From Actinomortierella ambigua (lineage: Eukaryota; Mortierellomycota; Mortierellomycetes; Mortierellales; Mortierellaceae), in NCBI GenBank assembly GCA_016098155.1, contig JAAAJB010000359.1:1-36391 (forward strand): a stretch of 36,391 nucleotides of DNA. Direction: 5' to 3'. Below the pieces are notes generated by a model. That model saw only the letters and a program-made list of their open reading frames with translations, searched no databases and was not told the DNA's origin. A program made the position numbers and the translations under genes. Of the stretch, positions 1-10,676 are shown one piece after another. Every line of letters begins with the position of its first letter. Position 1 is the first letter of the stretch.

Positions 1-84
1 TGGACCAGGCAGGTCAGGGGCAGGGTCATACAATTGCCAGAGTCCACCTGAAGAGTAATGAGGGTTCGATACATGTGTGTGCAA

Positions 85-168
85 GGGGTCGACACGTCGG
101 GGTCGACAGGTAGAGGAAACAGGGATCGACAGTTATCGACTAAAAAAGGAAATTCGAGGGGGTCGACA
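85..168. repeat. Short irregular repeat of a GGTCGACA-like motif
   Basis: Four copies of a G-rich stretch followed by (G/A)TCGACA occur near 85-94, 99-108, 122-131 and 158-168, with an extra ATCGAC at 135-140. Spacing is irregular (about 14, 23 and 36 bases), so this is not a clean tandem array. No gene is visible here. It may be a decayed minisatellite or a cluster of binding sites. Confidence 0.35.
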
Positions 169-262
169 ATTAGAGCCGTCCGTTCCCTCAGATCCCCCTT
201 TTTTTTTAAATCGTAAACTGCTGACCCTCTCGTTCTTCCTTTTTTTTTTTTTTTTTTTTTCT

Positions 263-842
263 TCACGGGCCTCAAAAGAGGATTTCATTCTTCGGCGCCC
301 ATCTGTCCGCGATCTGCGAGACGCAGCTCGCCCGAAGCAAAAGAAAAAAAATGGAAGGGCGACGCGAAGAGGCTAAGAGCTCTATGTATGATATAGGATG
401 GCGTTGGCAGTTTTGCTGTTGTGACCGTGGTCAAGCTTTTTTTTTTTTTAGAATAAAGATTTTCTCCTGCCTATTCGCGTTTGTAGTCGTTGATCACAAG
501 AACGAATGGGGCGCAGGGAGGCAGGCTACAGGTGGAGCAAAGGTCCGGATAGCTAGGCCTACAAATGAAACCACCAACAAAAGGCACATACTCTGGCCCC
601 TGATGTAACCTTCCTTTAGACTCGCCGCCCCCTTTGGACTTTCCTTTTGTTATAGTGTGTAGTTTTATGTTGCATTCTCCCATCTGCTTGTACTTTTAGC
701 TCATATCTTTTCTGAGTCACCCTCCTCCCTTTGTTTCCGTAGCAGATAGCTCTTATCCTCTATTGTTGCAACGGGCGGCCGCGTCTCGCAGATCGCTGAC
801 AGGTGCGCGCCGAAGAATGAAACCCTCTTTGGAGGCCCGTGA
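263..842. mobile_element. Inverted-repeat element, MITE-like
   Basis: Bases 263-334 match the reverse complement of about 770-842 at roughly nine bases in ten. Both arms carry ACGGGCCTC, TTTCATTCTTCGGCGC and GCGATCTGCGAGACGC. A weaker match continues inward (GAGGCTAAGAGCTC near 367 against GAGGATAAGAGCT near 745). The arms enclose about 435 bases with no convincing reading frame, and both outer ends run into T/A homopolymers (T run before 263, A run after 841). A non-autonomous TIR element fits the layout. No target-site duplication could be fixed because the flanks are homopolymeric, so an ordinary inverted duplication is also possible. Confidence 0.5.
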
Positions 843-852
843 AAAAAAAGAA

Positions 853-1084
853 TGGCCAGATGTCCAAGATCAGACGAATCTATTCGTTGCCCCCTGGGCA
901 ATAAATAAAACATTGCCTCCCCTCTCTGGGTAACTTAAATGTTGCCCGTTTGAAATTTAAATTTGTTGCCCCCCCCCCTCTACTGCTCCTATCCATTGCC
1001 TACCTAGAAATAAAACGTTGCCCATGACCTTCTCCACTAATGTTGCCCTCCTTCCTGCTTGCGCCGCGATCTTGGAACACCGGT
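853..1084. other. Spacer with TTGCCC-rich imperfect repeats
   Basis: No gene seen. The stretch repeats ATAAAAC(A/G)TTGCC-like units (near 903, 1009) and other TTGCCC words (near 946, 966). It contains a short perfect inverted repeat TTGCCC-CCT-GGGCAA near 888-902. Function is unknown. Confidence 0.3.
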
Positions 1085-1905
1085 GTCTGTTGCACAGGCA
1101 GGCGCCGGTACAACAAGAATCTCAAAGAAACGTTCTCCTTTGGGTAATGTTATTCTTGCCTCCTTGGTGTTGGTGTCATCTGGTGTCTGAGTCGTTTTGT
1201 CGCAGAAGTTCTTTAGCGCCAGGCCCTTGATTTTAGGACCCCATTTACCACCTTTTTCACGGTGTGCACCTTGTACCTCCCGTTTGTCCTCAATGCTGTG
1301 AGACCCCCTTCGCGGTGTTCTTCGTTCATGTGCCTAAGGAGGCTCTAGTGTACAAGTTGTTGCTCCCTTTGAGCTATGCATGTTGAATACATGACATCCA
1401 ACAACCAAATATTGATACCTCTTCCTCGTACATGACTGGGATGGCGCACACACCATCTCCTTTTCTTAACCAAGCTCAACAATCCCAGTGATTCCTAGTG
1501 CCTCTCGAAGCGACTTCCTTTCGTATAAAACCGCCGAAACTCACAAACCATGTCCCACATCTAAATCTAGCCCAGCACCCCACACAGCCCAGCTACATCT
1601 GAACACCCTTCATTCCGTAAGCCAAACAAGTTGAGGAAAATTCGCCTTGCCATTGATGCCTTTCGTTTTTTTTTTCTTTTGGCTCACTGTCTTCTCAAAC
1701 GCACTCTTATATTCATGAGTCAAGGTTCTCTAAAATGACACACCGCATGACCCTCCTCGCCATTGCTGCTATCGCCACGACTACCTTCATGAGTACGTTC
1801 GCGCACGCCTTCAATGTCAAGATCACGGATCAAGCGGGCACCCCACACACGTTCGAAATCACTCCTAAAGAGTGCAAGAAATTCGATGGCATTATCGAAG
1901 CCGTG
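1085..1905 (+). repeat. Copy 1 of a tandem locus duplication
   Basis: This stretch, made of the promoter region and the first half of the small secreted protein gene, is repeated as a diverged direct copy at about 3070-3777. Matching blocks include CGTTCTCCTTTGG (1131 region), AAGGCCCTTGAT-type sequence, TTCGTTCATGTGCCTA and TACAAGTTGTT. Copy 1 has about 145 bases between TATA box and start codon (1531-1676) that copy 2 lacks. Confidence 0.75.
1524..1530 (+). promoter_or_regulatory. TATA box of the small secreted protein gene
   Basis: TATAAAA lies about 205 bases before the start codon at 1735. In the downstream duplicate the aligned site reads TATAATTT, so this element looks decayed in the pseudogene copy. 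That contrast supports function in copy 1. Confidence 0.5.
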
Positions 1906-2079
1906 GCAAGCAAGACCGATGCTGGTGAATGTTACCTCTATGAGAGTGGCGATTGCAAGTCAACGTCACAATACGATCACTTGCGTTTTGATAGTGGTGG
2001 AGTCGAAGGTCAGCAGGTGTTCAAGGCATTGTCCGTGCGCTGTGAGGAGGTGTCGACGGACCAATCTCTGAAGGCTTAG
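1735..2079 (+). CDS. Small secreted cysteine-containing protein (unknown family)
   Basis: This is a single-exon gene for 114 residues. Residues 1-25 look like a cleavable signal peptide: a basic start (MTHRM), a hydrophobic core (LLAIAAIATTTF) and a likely cut after AHA at 25. The mature part has about 89 residues with four cysteines at 47, 66, 74 and 103, which could form two disulfides. I do not recognise the fold. A secreted effector-like or cell-wall-associated role would be a guess. The start is supported by a TATA box at 1524 and by conservation of sequence around the ATG in the duplicate at 3575. A second in-frame Met (residue 5) is an alternative start. The locus is duplicated about 2 kb downstream, and that copy is broken. 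Confidence 0.7.
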   Translation: MTHRMTLLAIAAIATTTFMSTFAHAFNVKITDQAGTPHTFEITPKECKKFDGIIEAVASKTDAGECYLYESGDCKSTSQYDHLRFDSGGVEGQQVFKALSVRCEEVSTDQSLKA

Positions 2080-3069
2080 CCCCTAATGGAGTCTTGCGCG
2101 TTTGTCAAGCGAAAAGCATGGATTAAAACTACGTTTGTTTCCATTTCCTTGGGTAATGCTTGGTTGCGATGGAATAGGGTATACATGTGTTCGTCTGTGT
2201 GCGTCTTGATCGTTCGCCGATAGTAGAGGCTGGTGATAGTAGAACACTTGTTGGCGAGTATGTCAGCCAATACAGATAGGATTGTGAAAGCCTAAAAGGC
2301 TTCGATCTTCCTGGGTATCTCTTTTTTCCTTTGTTTCGTTTTTGAGATAAAATTGTGTTTGGAATATGGAACACACGTCGTCAAGAATTTGTTGATTCAT
2401 CCACTGGATTTGCAGGTGAGGGAAGGCAGCTTTAATCCATCATCCGAACCCGAGATAATCCAATACAGCAAAACAGGCGCCAAGCGCTTCCCACCATTGG
2501 ACTTGGTATGTAACCCTAAAGAGGTAAACAAGACGGTTGTGGCTTCACAGTGCGATCATGATGGCTATCTTGATAATGAAAGAAAACGCCTCTAGGGAAG
2601 GAAGGGAGAGAGAGGGAGAAGTAGAGATGTAGCCGCCAAAAGAAGCCGTCTACTCCAAATAGAATCAAGTATAAAGCTGGGCGAAGGGTTCGTGTACTAA
2701 ATACTCAAAGCAGATGAAAAATACTCCGTAGAACAGCACGCTTCAAAAAATAAAAAAGGCAAAAAACCAGTACGAACCCTCCTGAGCCTACTTGTTCTGC
2801 TATTTTCTCTCCGGTAGTCATCCCCTTTGTTTTCGAATTCTTCCTCGTTCCTGTTGTTCTGCTAACGAGAAGAGCTGGAAAGGGATGAAGAAAGGGGTGA
2901 GAAATACCGCTTTCAACAATTATTTTGTTCGCACTATGTCTAGCAATGTATCACTCCTTTTACATCCAAATTCTCTGCTGCCTGGATCACACTCTTGTTC
3001 ATCACAAAATAGACCTGAAAAACCGAGCTATATCTACTTTCTGGATACTATGGCCCTGTTCCTAGTCGT
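2080..3069. other. Spacer between duplicated copies, with one exon-like stretch
   Basis: No recognised gene. About 2417-2503 is open on the plus strand and is bounded by a TTTGCAG acceptor-like site and a GTATGT donor-like site. It reads SFNPSSEPEIIQYSKTG followed by AKRFPPLDL. With no neighbouring exon found, it may be a gene remnant. The rest is AT-rich with no clear signal. Confidence 0.25.
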
Positions 3070-3777
3070 TATCTGCCGTCGCACAAGCAGACATCACTGC
3101 AACAGGAATATCAAAAAGCGTTCTCCTTTGGTAATATCATTCTTGCCTCCTTGATGCTAATTTCATCTGGTACTTCGTCGTTGGACTTACTCTAGCGCAA
3201 GGCCCTTGATTTTGGGACACCGCTTACCACCTTTGCATGGTGCACCCCTTGCATCCTCTGTTTGCCCTCTATATACGATGCATCTGCCCCACCCGCTTTG
3301 TGGTGTCCTTCGTTCATGTGCCTACGGTGGCTCCAGTGTACAAGTTGTTACACCTTTTGATCAATGCATATTGCGTACATGAAATCCAGTAACTAGGCGC
3401 TTATGCCCCTTCTTCGTACATGACTGGAATGGTGTATTCCATCCCCTTTTCGTAACCAAGGTCAACAATCCTAGTTCCTCCTGGTGCTCCCCAAAGCGAC
3501 TACGCTTCGTATAATTTATTTGGCTCACCATATTCTCCAACGCGCTCTCACTTTCATTAGTCAAAGTTCTTCAAAATGACACGCTGCCTGCCTGAACCTC
3601 GTCGCCATTGTTGCCATCGCTACGACTACCTTCTTGAGCACATTCGCGCACGGTATCAATGTCGAACTCACAGATAAAGATGGCACCACACGCAGCCTCG
3701 TAGTTGCTGATAGTGTCGATTGCCAGGAAATCCCCGTGTCAAAGGCGCCTTTATGGCAACGTGTAAGCAATGTTTAA
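3070..3777 (+). pseudogene. Broken duplicate of the small secreted protein gene
   Basis: This is a diverged direct copy of about 1085-1905. The former start codon is near 3575, and the signal-peptide region aligns with the parent (ATTGTTGCCATCGC, TTCGCGCACG). A net 4-base insertion just after the start (about 3586-3592) shifts the frame, so translation from the ATG soon stops. In the original frame the next segment still resembles the parent (NVELTDKDG for NVKITDQAG) and keeps one cysteine (VDCQE). It then diverges and ends at a stop near 3774. The promoter is also damaged: the TATA box is degenerate and about 145 bases of the leader are missing. It is dead as the same protein, although a short unrelated peptide could be made. 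Confidence 0.75.
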
Positions 3778-5719
3778 GGCACCAAAAAAAGGGGAGGGGG
3801 GCAGCGAATATAACTTTTCCCAAGATCGGCTTGATCCCCACATTTCTACGACTTACAGAAAGTCAGCGAAAACGATACCTTTCTTTTTTTTTTTTTGCTA
3901 TGGAAAGGAAGACACCAACTGGTCATATTTACCTCCAAGTCCCCCAACCCCTCTCCAAAAAAAAAAACTTGGTACGATCCTCGTAGTCGTCATGATTCCC
4001 CTCCGCAGGACGAATCCACCTCACGCCACCTTTGTTCCAAAGATGGCATGATACTTACCAAAAACAAACGAGTTTGGTGTATAGGAAAAAAAAAGAGGGG
4101 GGGGGGAGGAATGAGCAGTCGATAGAGTTTTCCGATCGAGAGAAAGAGAAGGACCTTCCTTTTGAGTGACTCTGTGACAGTGCAGAAGGTTAAGACCTCG
4201 CATGGGCACAATCCTGTCAACAACAATAATGACGAGCAACCACTCGACAGACCAGACTCGAGAGGAGGTTCAACATCGCTGTGTGCTGTGATGTTTCTTG
4301 TCCCTGACACTTTGTGTTATGTTTGTTTGAGTGGGCTATATGTTGTGCCCTAAATACCTTTGCTGTCTTTCTCTCCGCCTGCCTCCCTCTTCCATGTTAA
4401 GAATGAACAACCTTGGAAATCCCTCTCTCCCCACCTTCCCCTCCATAAAGCTCTCTTGTTTCTTCTCTTCTATATTCTTTTTTGAATAACAAAAAAAAAA
4501 AAAAAAACAGGAATGGTTTCAGCACAGGAACACTGTAGAGGTGGAGGTGTACCGACCGATTGGGGGATTTAGGCAGGCGCCCAAAAAAAAAAAAAAGTTC
4601 TTCAAGCTCCGCCCAGCGCCTTGGTGCATTTCCCTTTGTCATCTGCATTCGCTCTCCCAAACTCCTCTTTCGCCCCGTTCACACTCCTACTTTCTTCCAA
4701 CATGTTTTCTTCTTCTTCCTCTTCCCCCCTCCCCACCTGTGTGCAAGGGAAAACTGGGTAGACTAGTAGAGTGCATCAATGAACGGCGAGATCCAGTGCA
4801 ACCGATTGTGATCATTTTTTTTTCTTGACTCCGTCGAAAAATGCAATTCGAGGCAGATATTGAGAGAGGGGGGGGGAAGAGAGAGAGGGTGGTACGAGCG
4901 CCTCTACATGTTCGTTCTGCTGGGCTGACTTTGATTTTTTTTTTTCGGAAACCACCCATTCGGGTAATAAGAAAGAAGTAGAGAGCAGTAGAGAGAGGGG
5001 TATGACAAGGAAGAGGGGGAAAAAATTGAACTAGCAATCTCTTATTGCACGCGGAGGAAGGACTAATTGAACGGAACGCGTTCTCATTCGCAGTAGGCAC
5101 ATTGATTTTTCCTTTTCCTCCTTGGGCTGTTCGATTCTTTTCCATGAGAGAGAGAAAGAGACACAGAGGGTGGTAAAGAGAGATGGAGAAATAGAGAAAG
5201 CGAGAAGGAAGCAGAATATCCTCTTAAACTAAGCTGTCGAAGCCCTCTTTTTTTTCTTGAGCGTAGTAACAGGTTCTTTCGAGCACATCGATACAGCGTT
5301 TTTAAGAGACAAGAAACTAACAAGCAAGTGAAACATGGGTCTTTGGAGGATAAGCAGATTGAGCCAACAGCTAACAAACATCCATCCAAAAGACTTGACA
5401 ACAGACACATTTGAAAGTGGAGTAGGGTGGCGACAAGTTTTGTCACTTCATTAGTCTATGATACTATGGTTACAGTGTGCGAGGGAAACAGGGATGAGGG
5501 CAATGCTATACTATACTATGAACGATAAATGCAATATGAGGAGTAAGAAGTTTTGTACGATACTCTTTTTTTCTTTTTTTTTGGGTTCATCACCGTCAAA
5601 GAAAAAAAAGTAATAATAAAAGTGGATGGGAAAAAAAAGGTCATCACAAAGTTGTAGAATCAAACACGTTAGGGAGGTCATGAACAGGGTAGGGTAAAGG
5701 AATGGAAGGGAGCGTGTGG
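3778..5719. other. Low-complexity spacer
   Basis: About 1.9 kb of homopolymer A/T runs and purine/pyrimidine tracts with no gene I can support. A plus-strand open stretch at about 4162-4300 (reading DSVTVQKVKTSHG) has some protein-like composition but no start, splice partner or family match. The final part lies downstream of monooxygenase A and probably holds its 3' untranslated region. Confidence 0.4.
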
Positions 5720-8700
5720 CTATTGCAGGCTTTGCATGAAGCGATATTTTTGCTTTTTCCTGCTGCCCTTGTTGGCCACATAAGGCAGGAACTTGAGCAG
5801 CGGTGTGTCGGTGTTGATACTGTCGGTCATGAGCTGCAGGAACCATGTCGGCGCTACTCGCAGCGCAATGTTTCGTGCCACAGACGCTCTCAAGGACTAT
5901 TGAGGGCACGTGTGGAGAGGATAGGTTTGATGGGAACCGATGTTGCATTGTCATGTGTCAGTGGCATATATTGTTGTTTAGGATCTCACGCACAAATAAC
6001 TGTATCCAGGGTTGCAGATCCCACTCTTTCCACTTTTCTTTTACCTTCTCGTAAATAACATTAGCCATGTCGCGTGAGCTGTCGAGAGCTAATTTGGCCG
6101 TATTGGAGCGAGCCTGATAGTAGTCCTCAAAGGCCATCGTCAGCTCTTTCAACGATGTGGAGCGAAGATCGACAAACAGGTTGACGAGATATGCAGCATC
6201 GAGAATGGCTTGAGATGCACCTGTTAAACAAAGAGTTTAAGAAAACACCATTGGAAGAATAGATTTAGCATCGATGTACGTGCAGCTTTGCTCCTATTGG
6301 TAAATCATGGGAAATGTGTTCTTCTTCTTCTTTCTTACCTTGGCCAAGGAACGGTACGATCTGCAAATATCGTAATATAATTCCCGAGATTCAATTTCAG
6401 AAAAAAAAAAAAAAGCAAGAGTAGTGTGAGCAACATCATTCAAGTATATGAGGAGAGAGATCCATCGGGAGGGTAAGTGAACGTCTGTGGTTCTCCGCTG
6501 TCTTAAACCAACGCATGCATGCACGTAACATAAACAACATTTTAAAAAACAAACAAAAGGCAAACAGAGTTTGGCCCTTTTTCTCAGCTGTTCTTGTTTT
6601 ACCTTGTGACAAGCTGGAGGAGGAGAGAAACGTGGCACGACCAAATTAAGAAAGACCACCCAAGATCAATGTGGAACAAAATGACGAATTTAGGGAGGAA
6701 AAAAAAACAGCCGTTAGCGGACGAGCCGTGTTTGTTGTCTAGGACATTGTCAGCAGCCAGGTGGGACAAAGAAACTACAAAGTGAAAAACCCCCTGTAGA
6801 TCTTGGCCACGATGTTCGTCGTTTTTTTTTTTTTTTTTTTTTGTCAAACCACGTCATTTTTTTTTTCGGTATAAACCTTACCATCTCCGATGAGGACCAC
6901 GCGACCAGAGTACCAGGACTCAAACATCTTCTCCTCCAACAGCACCTTGGACACGCGATCAAGTGGGGTAGCTTGGATCAAGTCTAATGCCGATCCAGAG
7001 CTATAGGGGCACTTGAACTGATGGGCCTCAGCCAGGATCTCGCTGGGAGACTCGGGGCCCCAATGAATACTCGACCGAGACGAATCTTCGCTGCCAGCTC
7101 GAAGATGATCGCTCGAGGCGGCACGGCGCAGTGGATGGAAGATGTGGTCAAACTTGGATCGGGAGGCGAAAGAGGCGTGACTCATTCGGTCCGACTCGTC
7201 GTCGTCGTGCACATGGCTGTGGTGGTGGTTGTTGTGGTGGTGATCAGCTTCGCGTTCTTGTTCTTGGCGTGGGTCGGGCCCACCTACGCACCAACCGATC
7301 CGGTTGCCCACAAGTGGCATCAACCACATCTGTAGGACAGAGGGAGGTCGAGAGCGTCAACAACAACGAACGCACATACACAGACACAATTGTGAACACA
7401 AAGCGACAGCGAAAAATAAATAAATAAAAGAAAGTTGGAAAGGGGGAAGGGGGGTTGTTCCAGGATGAAGAAGGTTAATGAATGTCGCGACCATCCTGTC
7501 CACAATACACAATACACAAATGAGGCAGTTTGTAACAAAGCACAAGTCATCGAGGAGAAAAATAAATCACTTACAGAGGTACGCTGATCTTTGCCGAGGA
7601 CAACCTTCATCTCGCAGCTCTTGTCGAGCAAGACAGGGTACTTTACTGGATCAAGCTCGTCGGTGATCTATTGTTAGAGGAATATCGACAGTAGGAGGCG
7701 GGGAGAGATGTTGTTGGATGCATGCGCCCAATGCAAAATACCATTGAAAATCAGTACGGTGTGTTTTTTTTTGTACGTGAGATGGACATGTATAAGAAAC
7801 AGATTCCCAGAATAGTTTTTGGTTCTCGTCCAGGGCTGAGATCGACAACCAGTCTGCAGAAATCCACAATGGCAGCAGCATGGGAAGGAGTACAGGTGCT
7901 CGGATGAACAGGATTCTCCAGCTCACAGACTTCCGTGCCCAAGAGGAGTGCGTATAGACATGGTTTTCCCTTCCCCGCTCTATTTGTTTTCCTTTTTTTG
8001 TTGCTCAGCTACATCTCTTTTTTTTTTTTTTTCGCACGAACCCAGATATACATACACCCACAACACAGTGCTTGTCATACTGCAGCGGCAGGCAATCGGA
8101 CTGCGAGAGTTTGCCTTGGGTGTGCAGTTTCTGGTACATGATCTGGCGGATGGTGCTATATGCTCCGTCGGCACCGATCACAAAGTCGCCGCGGTACGTG
8201 GTCTCGTCCATACAGACCACCGTGACCCCGGTCTCATCTTCGACATAGTCGACAACCCGCTTGCCCGTAGTGATCTTGTGGGATGGGATGCGCGAGAGCA
8301 ACAGCTGGTGCAGCTCGGGGCGGCTCATCACCATCGCCTGACTACCATGTCTGGTTGGGTTAATTTTTGGGCAACCAAAATTATCATCATGGGAATTATA
8401 AAAAGTATTAATATCTCAATTCAAATCGAGTCAATGAAGAATGAATAAGAGAGAGAGAGGGGAAGATGGGCCCACAGTGAAACGAAACATGCCACTCTGG
8501 AAGCAACAGTAACATATCCCCTTTCACTTTGCACCGGCTTGGGTGTGAGCGCCCCCCCTCCCCTCCCAAGCTGGCTTCTCTCCTCCACTCCTCTTCGTCT
8601 CCGGATATGGGTTTGACTTTCCCCCCCTGTTCTCAGTTCCCCCCTCTCGTGAGCTCAGAGACAAAGAGCTACCCTATTTTTCCATCAGTTGAAGCAGCCC

Positions 8701-9307
8701 CCCTCCCTCGCTTAACTTGGGGGCGTTACTTACCGGCGCTTGTTGCCCCTGACATCAATCTTGGACATCTTACGACCTGTAGAAGAGAGAATGGAGATAG
8801 ACTTGAGCGGCTTGCCGATGCGATGGATATCATCCAAGAGCCCCAGTTGGTCCATCAAGCGCATGACGACTGGATGGAGCGAGATGGATGTTCCTAGCGG
8901 TCTATCAATTCAATTCAATTCAATTGAAAAAAAAAGTGGGGCCCCAAGTATCCACAATATCGATATTAGGAAGGTGGAAAAACAGGGGATTGACGATCTA
9001 GCTCATTTCCTTTTTGTAGATCTCCGTTGATCGATTAAGCTGAGCTGAGTTGATTGACCGATTGAAAAGAAGGGGTACTATGATCGAGACTCATAGCCGA
9101 GAGTGGGGGGTGGGGAGAGTGGAAAGGAAGACGAAGGGTGGATTGCGGGTCTTTTGTTGATCGGCTAAGAATGCATTACCGAAGACGAGATGCCTGCTCA
9201 AGAATGTGATAGTCGATGCCTGCAAACTCAAACATAATCGCGGTGATCAAGCCTGCCAGACCGGCACCGCTGATGATCACCTTGGGCCGAATTCGGGAGT
9301 CGTCCAT
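5720..9307 (-). CDS. FAD-dependent monooxygenase A (group A flavoprotein), 9 exons
   Basis: Exons in coding order are 9307-9180, 8901-8734, 8350-8056, 7667-7575, 7329-6882, 6613-6603, 6360-6339, 6220-5994 and 5896-5720. All have GT-AG introns, and together they give 522 residues. Family features: Rossmann GAGLAG (14-19) with acidic ILEQ; LRPLGTSISLHP; a DG motif in GADG (158-161); and GDACHK (376-381) followed by PFLGQGA. These mark NAD(P)H- and FAD-dependent aromatic or isoprenoid hydroxylases/epoxidases; the substrate cannot be read. A disordered His/Asp/Ser-rich insert (DHHHNNHHHSHVHDDDES and onward) sits in the substrate-domain region. Exon 6 is 11 bases and exon 7 is 22 bases. The last exon restores a C-terminus (FLPYVANKGS) resembling paralogue D. 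Its intron uses a GTGCGT donor. Reading through without that splice would stop at 5958. The start is chosen just before the Rossmann strand; an open frame continues upstream but is low-complexity. Confidence 0.88.
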
Positions 9308-10676
9308 TTTTATACTTGTAGCTGGTGATGGGGGATTGGAGCTCGATTTCCGGCTCCAAGAAAGTAGGACAGAGAGTAATGCGAACGTTTTCACGGAAAT
9401 GTGGGGGGGAAAGGGGTTGGGGGGGGGTGGAAAAAACGTTGAGACTTTCAGCTGCAACGTTTTACACTTGTGAATGGGAAAGTGGGCAATGAAGAAGTGA
9501 ATGGGAATGGGTGCTGTGTGCTGTGGTGCTGTGTATTTGCCAAAGTAGTCTTCAAGAGAACAATCAAGGTACAAATAGAGAACAAAGAAGTGTGAAATGG
9601 GTGTGCGTGCGTCCTTCAGTTCTCGGCCCAGTCCTCCCCAGGACCTGGAGTGTCCTTTTATAGGCCATGGAGGGCCTCTCTTAATTGTTTTCACGAGATT
9701 CCTCTTTCGGATGAGGGGGAGGGGACGAGAGCAGCAGCAGAGTGTACCTGTACCTGTCGGCGGATTCAGGCGTGAATCCACCCCCCCTCCTTTCCGTAGT
9801 TTTCCCTTGGAACTGAGAGTGAATTCCAGTGACTTCGAGAACAAGCGCTCACACAAAAGAAGGTCCGCCACGCAAGGTCCATGGTTGAAACCCACACGGG
9901 AGGGGAGAGTACTTACGCCTGCCCTCCCCTCCCCTCCCTTCTGTGTCTCTTGTCCTCCCCAATGACATACCTCTTCTTTCTCAGCTACATGTTGTTACTG
10001 AGAGAGTGTCGACTGTATTGTCCAATCCAGTGTTGTTGTTTACTCCTCTTCAAGCCTAGATCCTCTAAATTCATAGTCTGATCCGATTCTTTTGTTGTTC
10101 ATCCCCTCCCCCCGCCTACCCCACCCCAGCAACCCCAGCAACCTGGGCAAAGGGGCAAAGCATGGAAGGGAAGGGGAGGGAGTGGGAACGTTCACTCAGG
10201 TCATGGTTACCAAGACGGCCAGAGTAGTACACTCCGGGATGGATGCCGAAGGGTTTTGCGGGGTCACCTTGTAGTCTTATGGTCCCAACTGAGAGATCAC
10301 CCCCCCCCCCGTTCCATTAGTACTCCTCTCAGGCTCATGCTTCTCGCGTGGTTTCGGTACATTTTCTCACATTGTTTCGAGTCTTGGTGTCGGAAGGTTA
10401 CGAATGGGGTGGGTCGTGCGTAGCTCTAGGATAGAAGGATAGGTCAAGGGTAACATCCTCCAAAAGAAGGGTCGAGGATGGCAGCAGGCAACCGGGAGCA
10501 CTAGTTTTGCCGCGTCTTTGGCTGTCTACATACTCGCACTTTCCCGCCTACCCTCATACCAGAAAAAAAAAAAAGAAGAACACGAAATGTGCAGCGTCTT
10601 TGCGCAGTGGCATAGAGGAGCGGATGGTGGACTAGTCAACTCTAGACTTTATTAGGGTACGGTAGGGTTCATCATC
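9308..10676. other. Spacer between ICMT-like 1 and monooxygenase A
   Basis: It should contain the promoter of monooxygenase A (TATA at 9655) and the 3' end of ICMT-like 1. There are C/G-rich homopolymer tracts (9890-9960, 10300) and no supported gene. A long minus-strand open frame running upstream from 9307 is a low-complexity extension. Confidence 0.4.
9655..9662 (-). promoter_or_regulatory. Candidate TATA box for monooxygenase A
   Basis: TATAAAAG reads on the minus strand about 350 bases before the start codon at 9307. If used, it implies a leader of about 300 bases. No other strong TATA-like word was seen between it and the gene. Confidence 0.4.

Noticed and set aside
61..80. A TTCGATAC word resembling a tRNA T-loop (B box)
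   Set aside because: No T stem, acceptor or D arm fits around it.
4687..5145. A long minus-strand open frame in the spacer left of monooxygenase A
   Set aside because: It arises from purine/pyrimidine-rich low-complexity sequence, has no splice context and no recognisable motif.
5958..5993. The read-through end of monooxygenase A (stop at 5958)
   Set aside because: Splicing at GTGCGT (5993) to AATAG restores a C-terminus that matches paralogue D, so the early stop lies in an intron.
9308..9895. A 196-codon in-frame extension upstream of monooxygenase A
   Set aside because: The composition is low-complexity, it includes the TATA-like site at 9655, and paralogue B starts directly at the Rossmann strand. 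An upstream start is unlikely.
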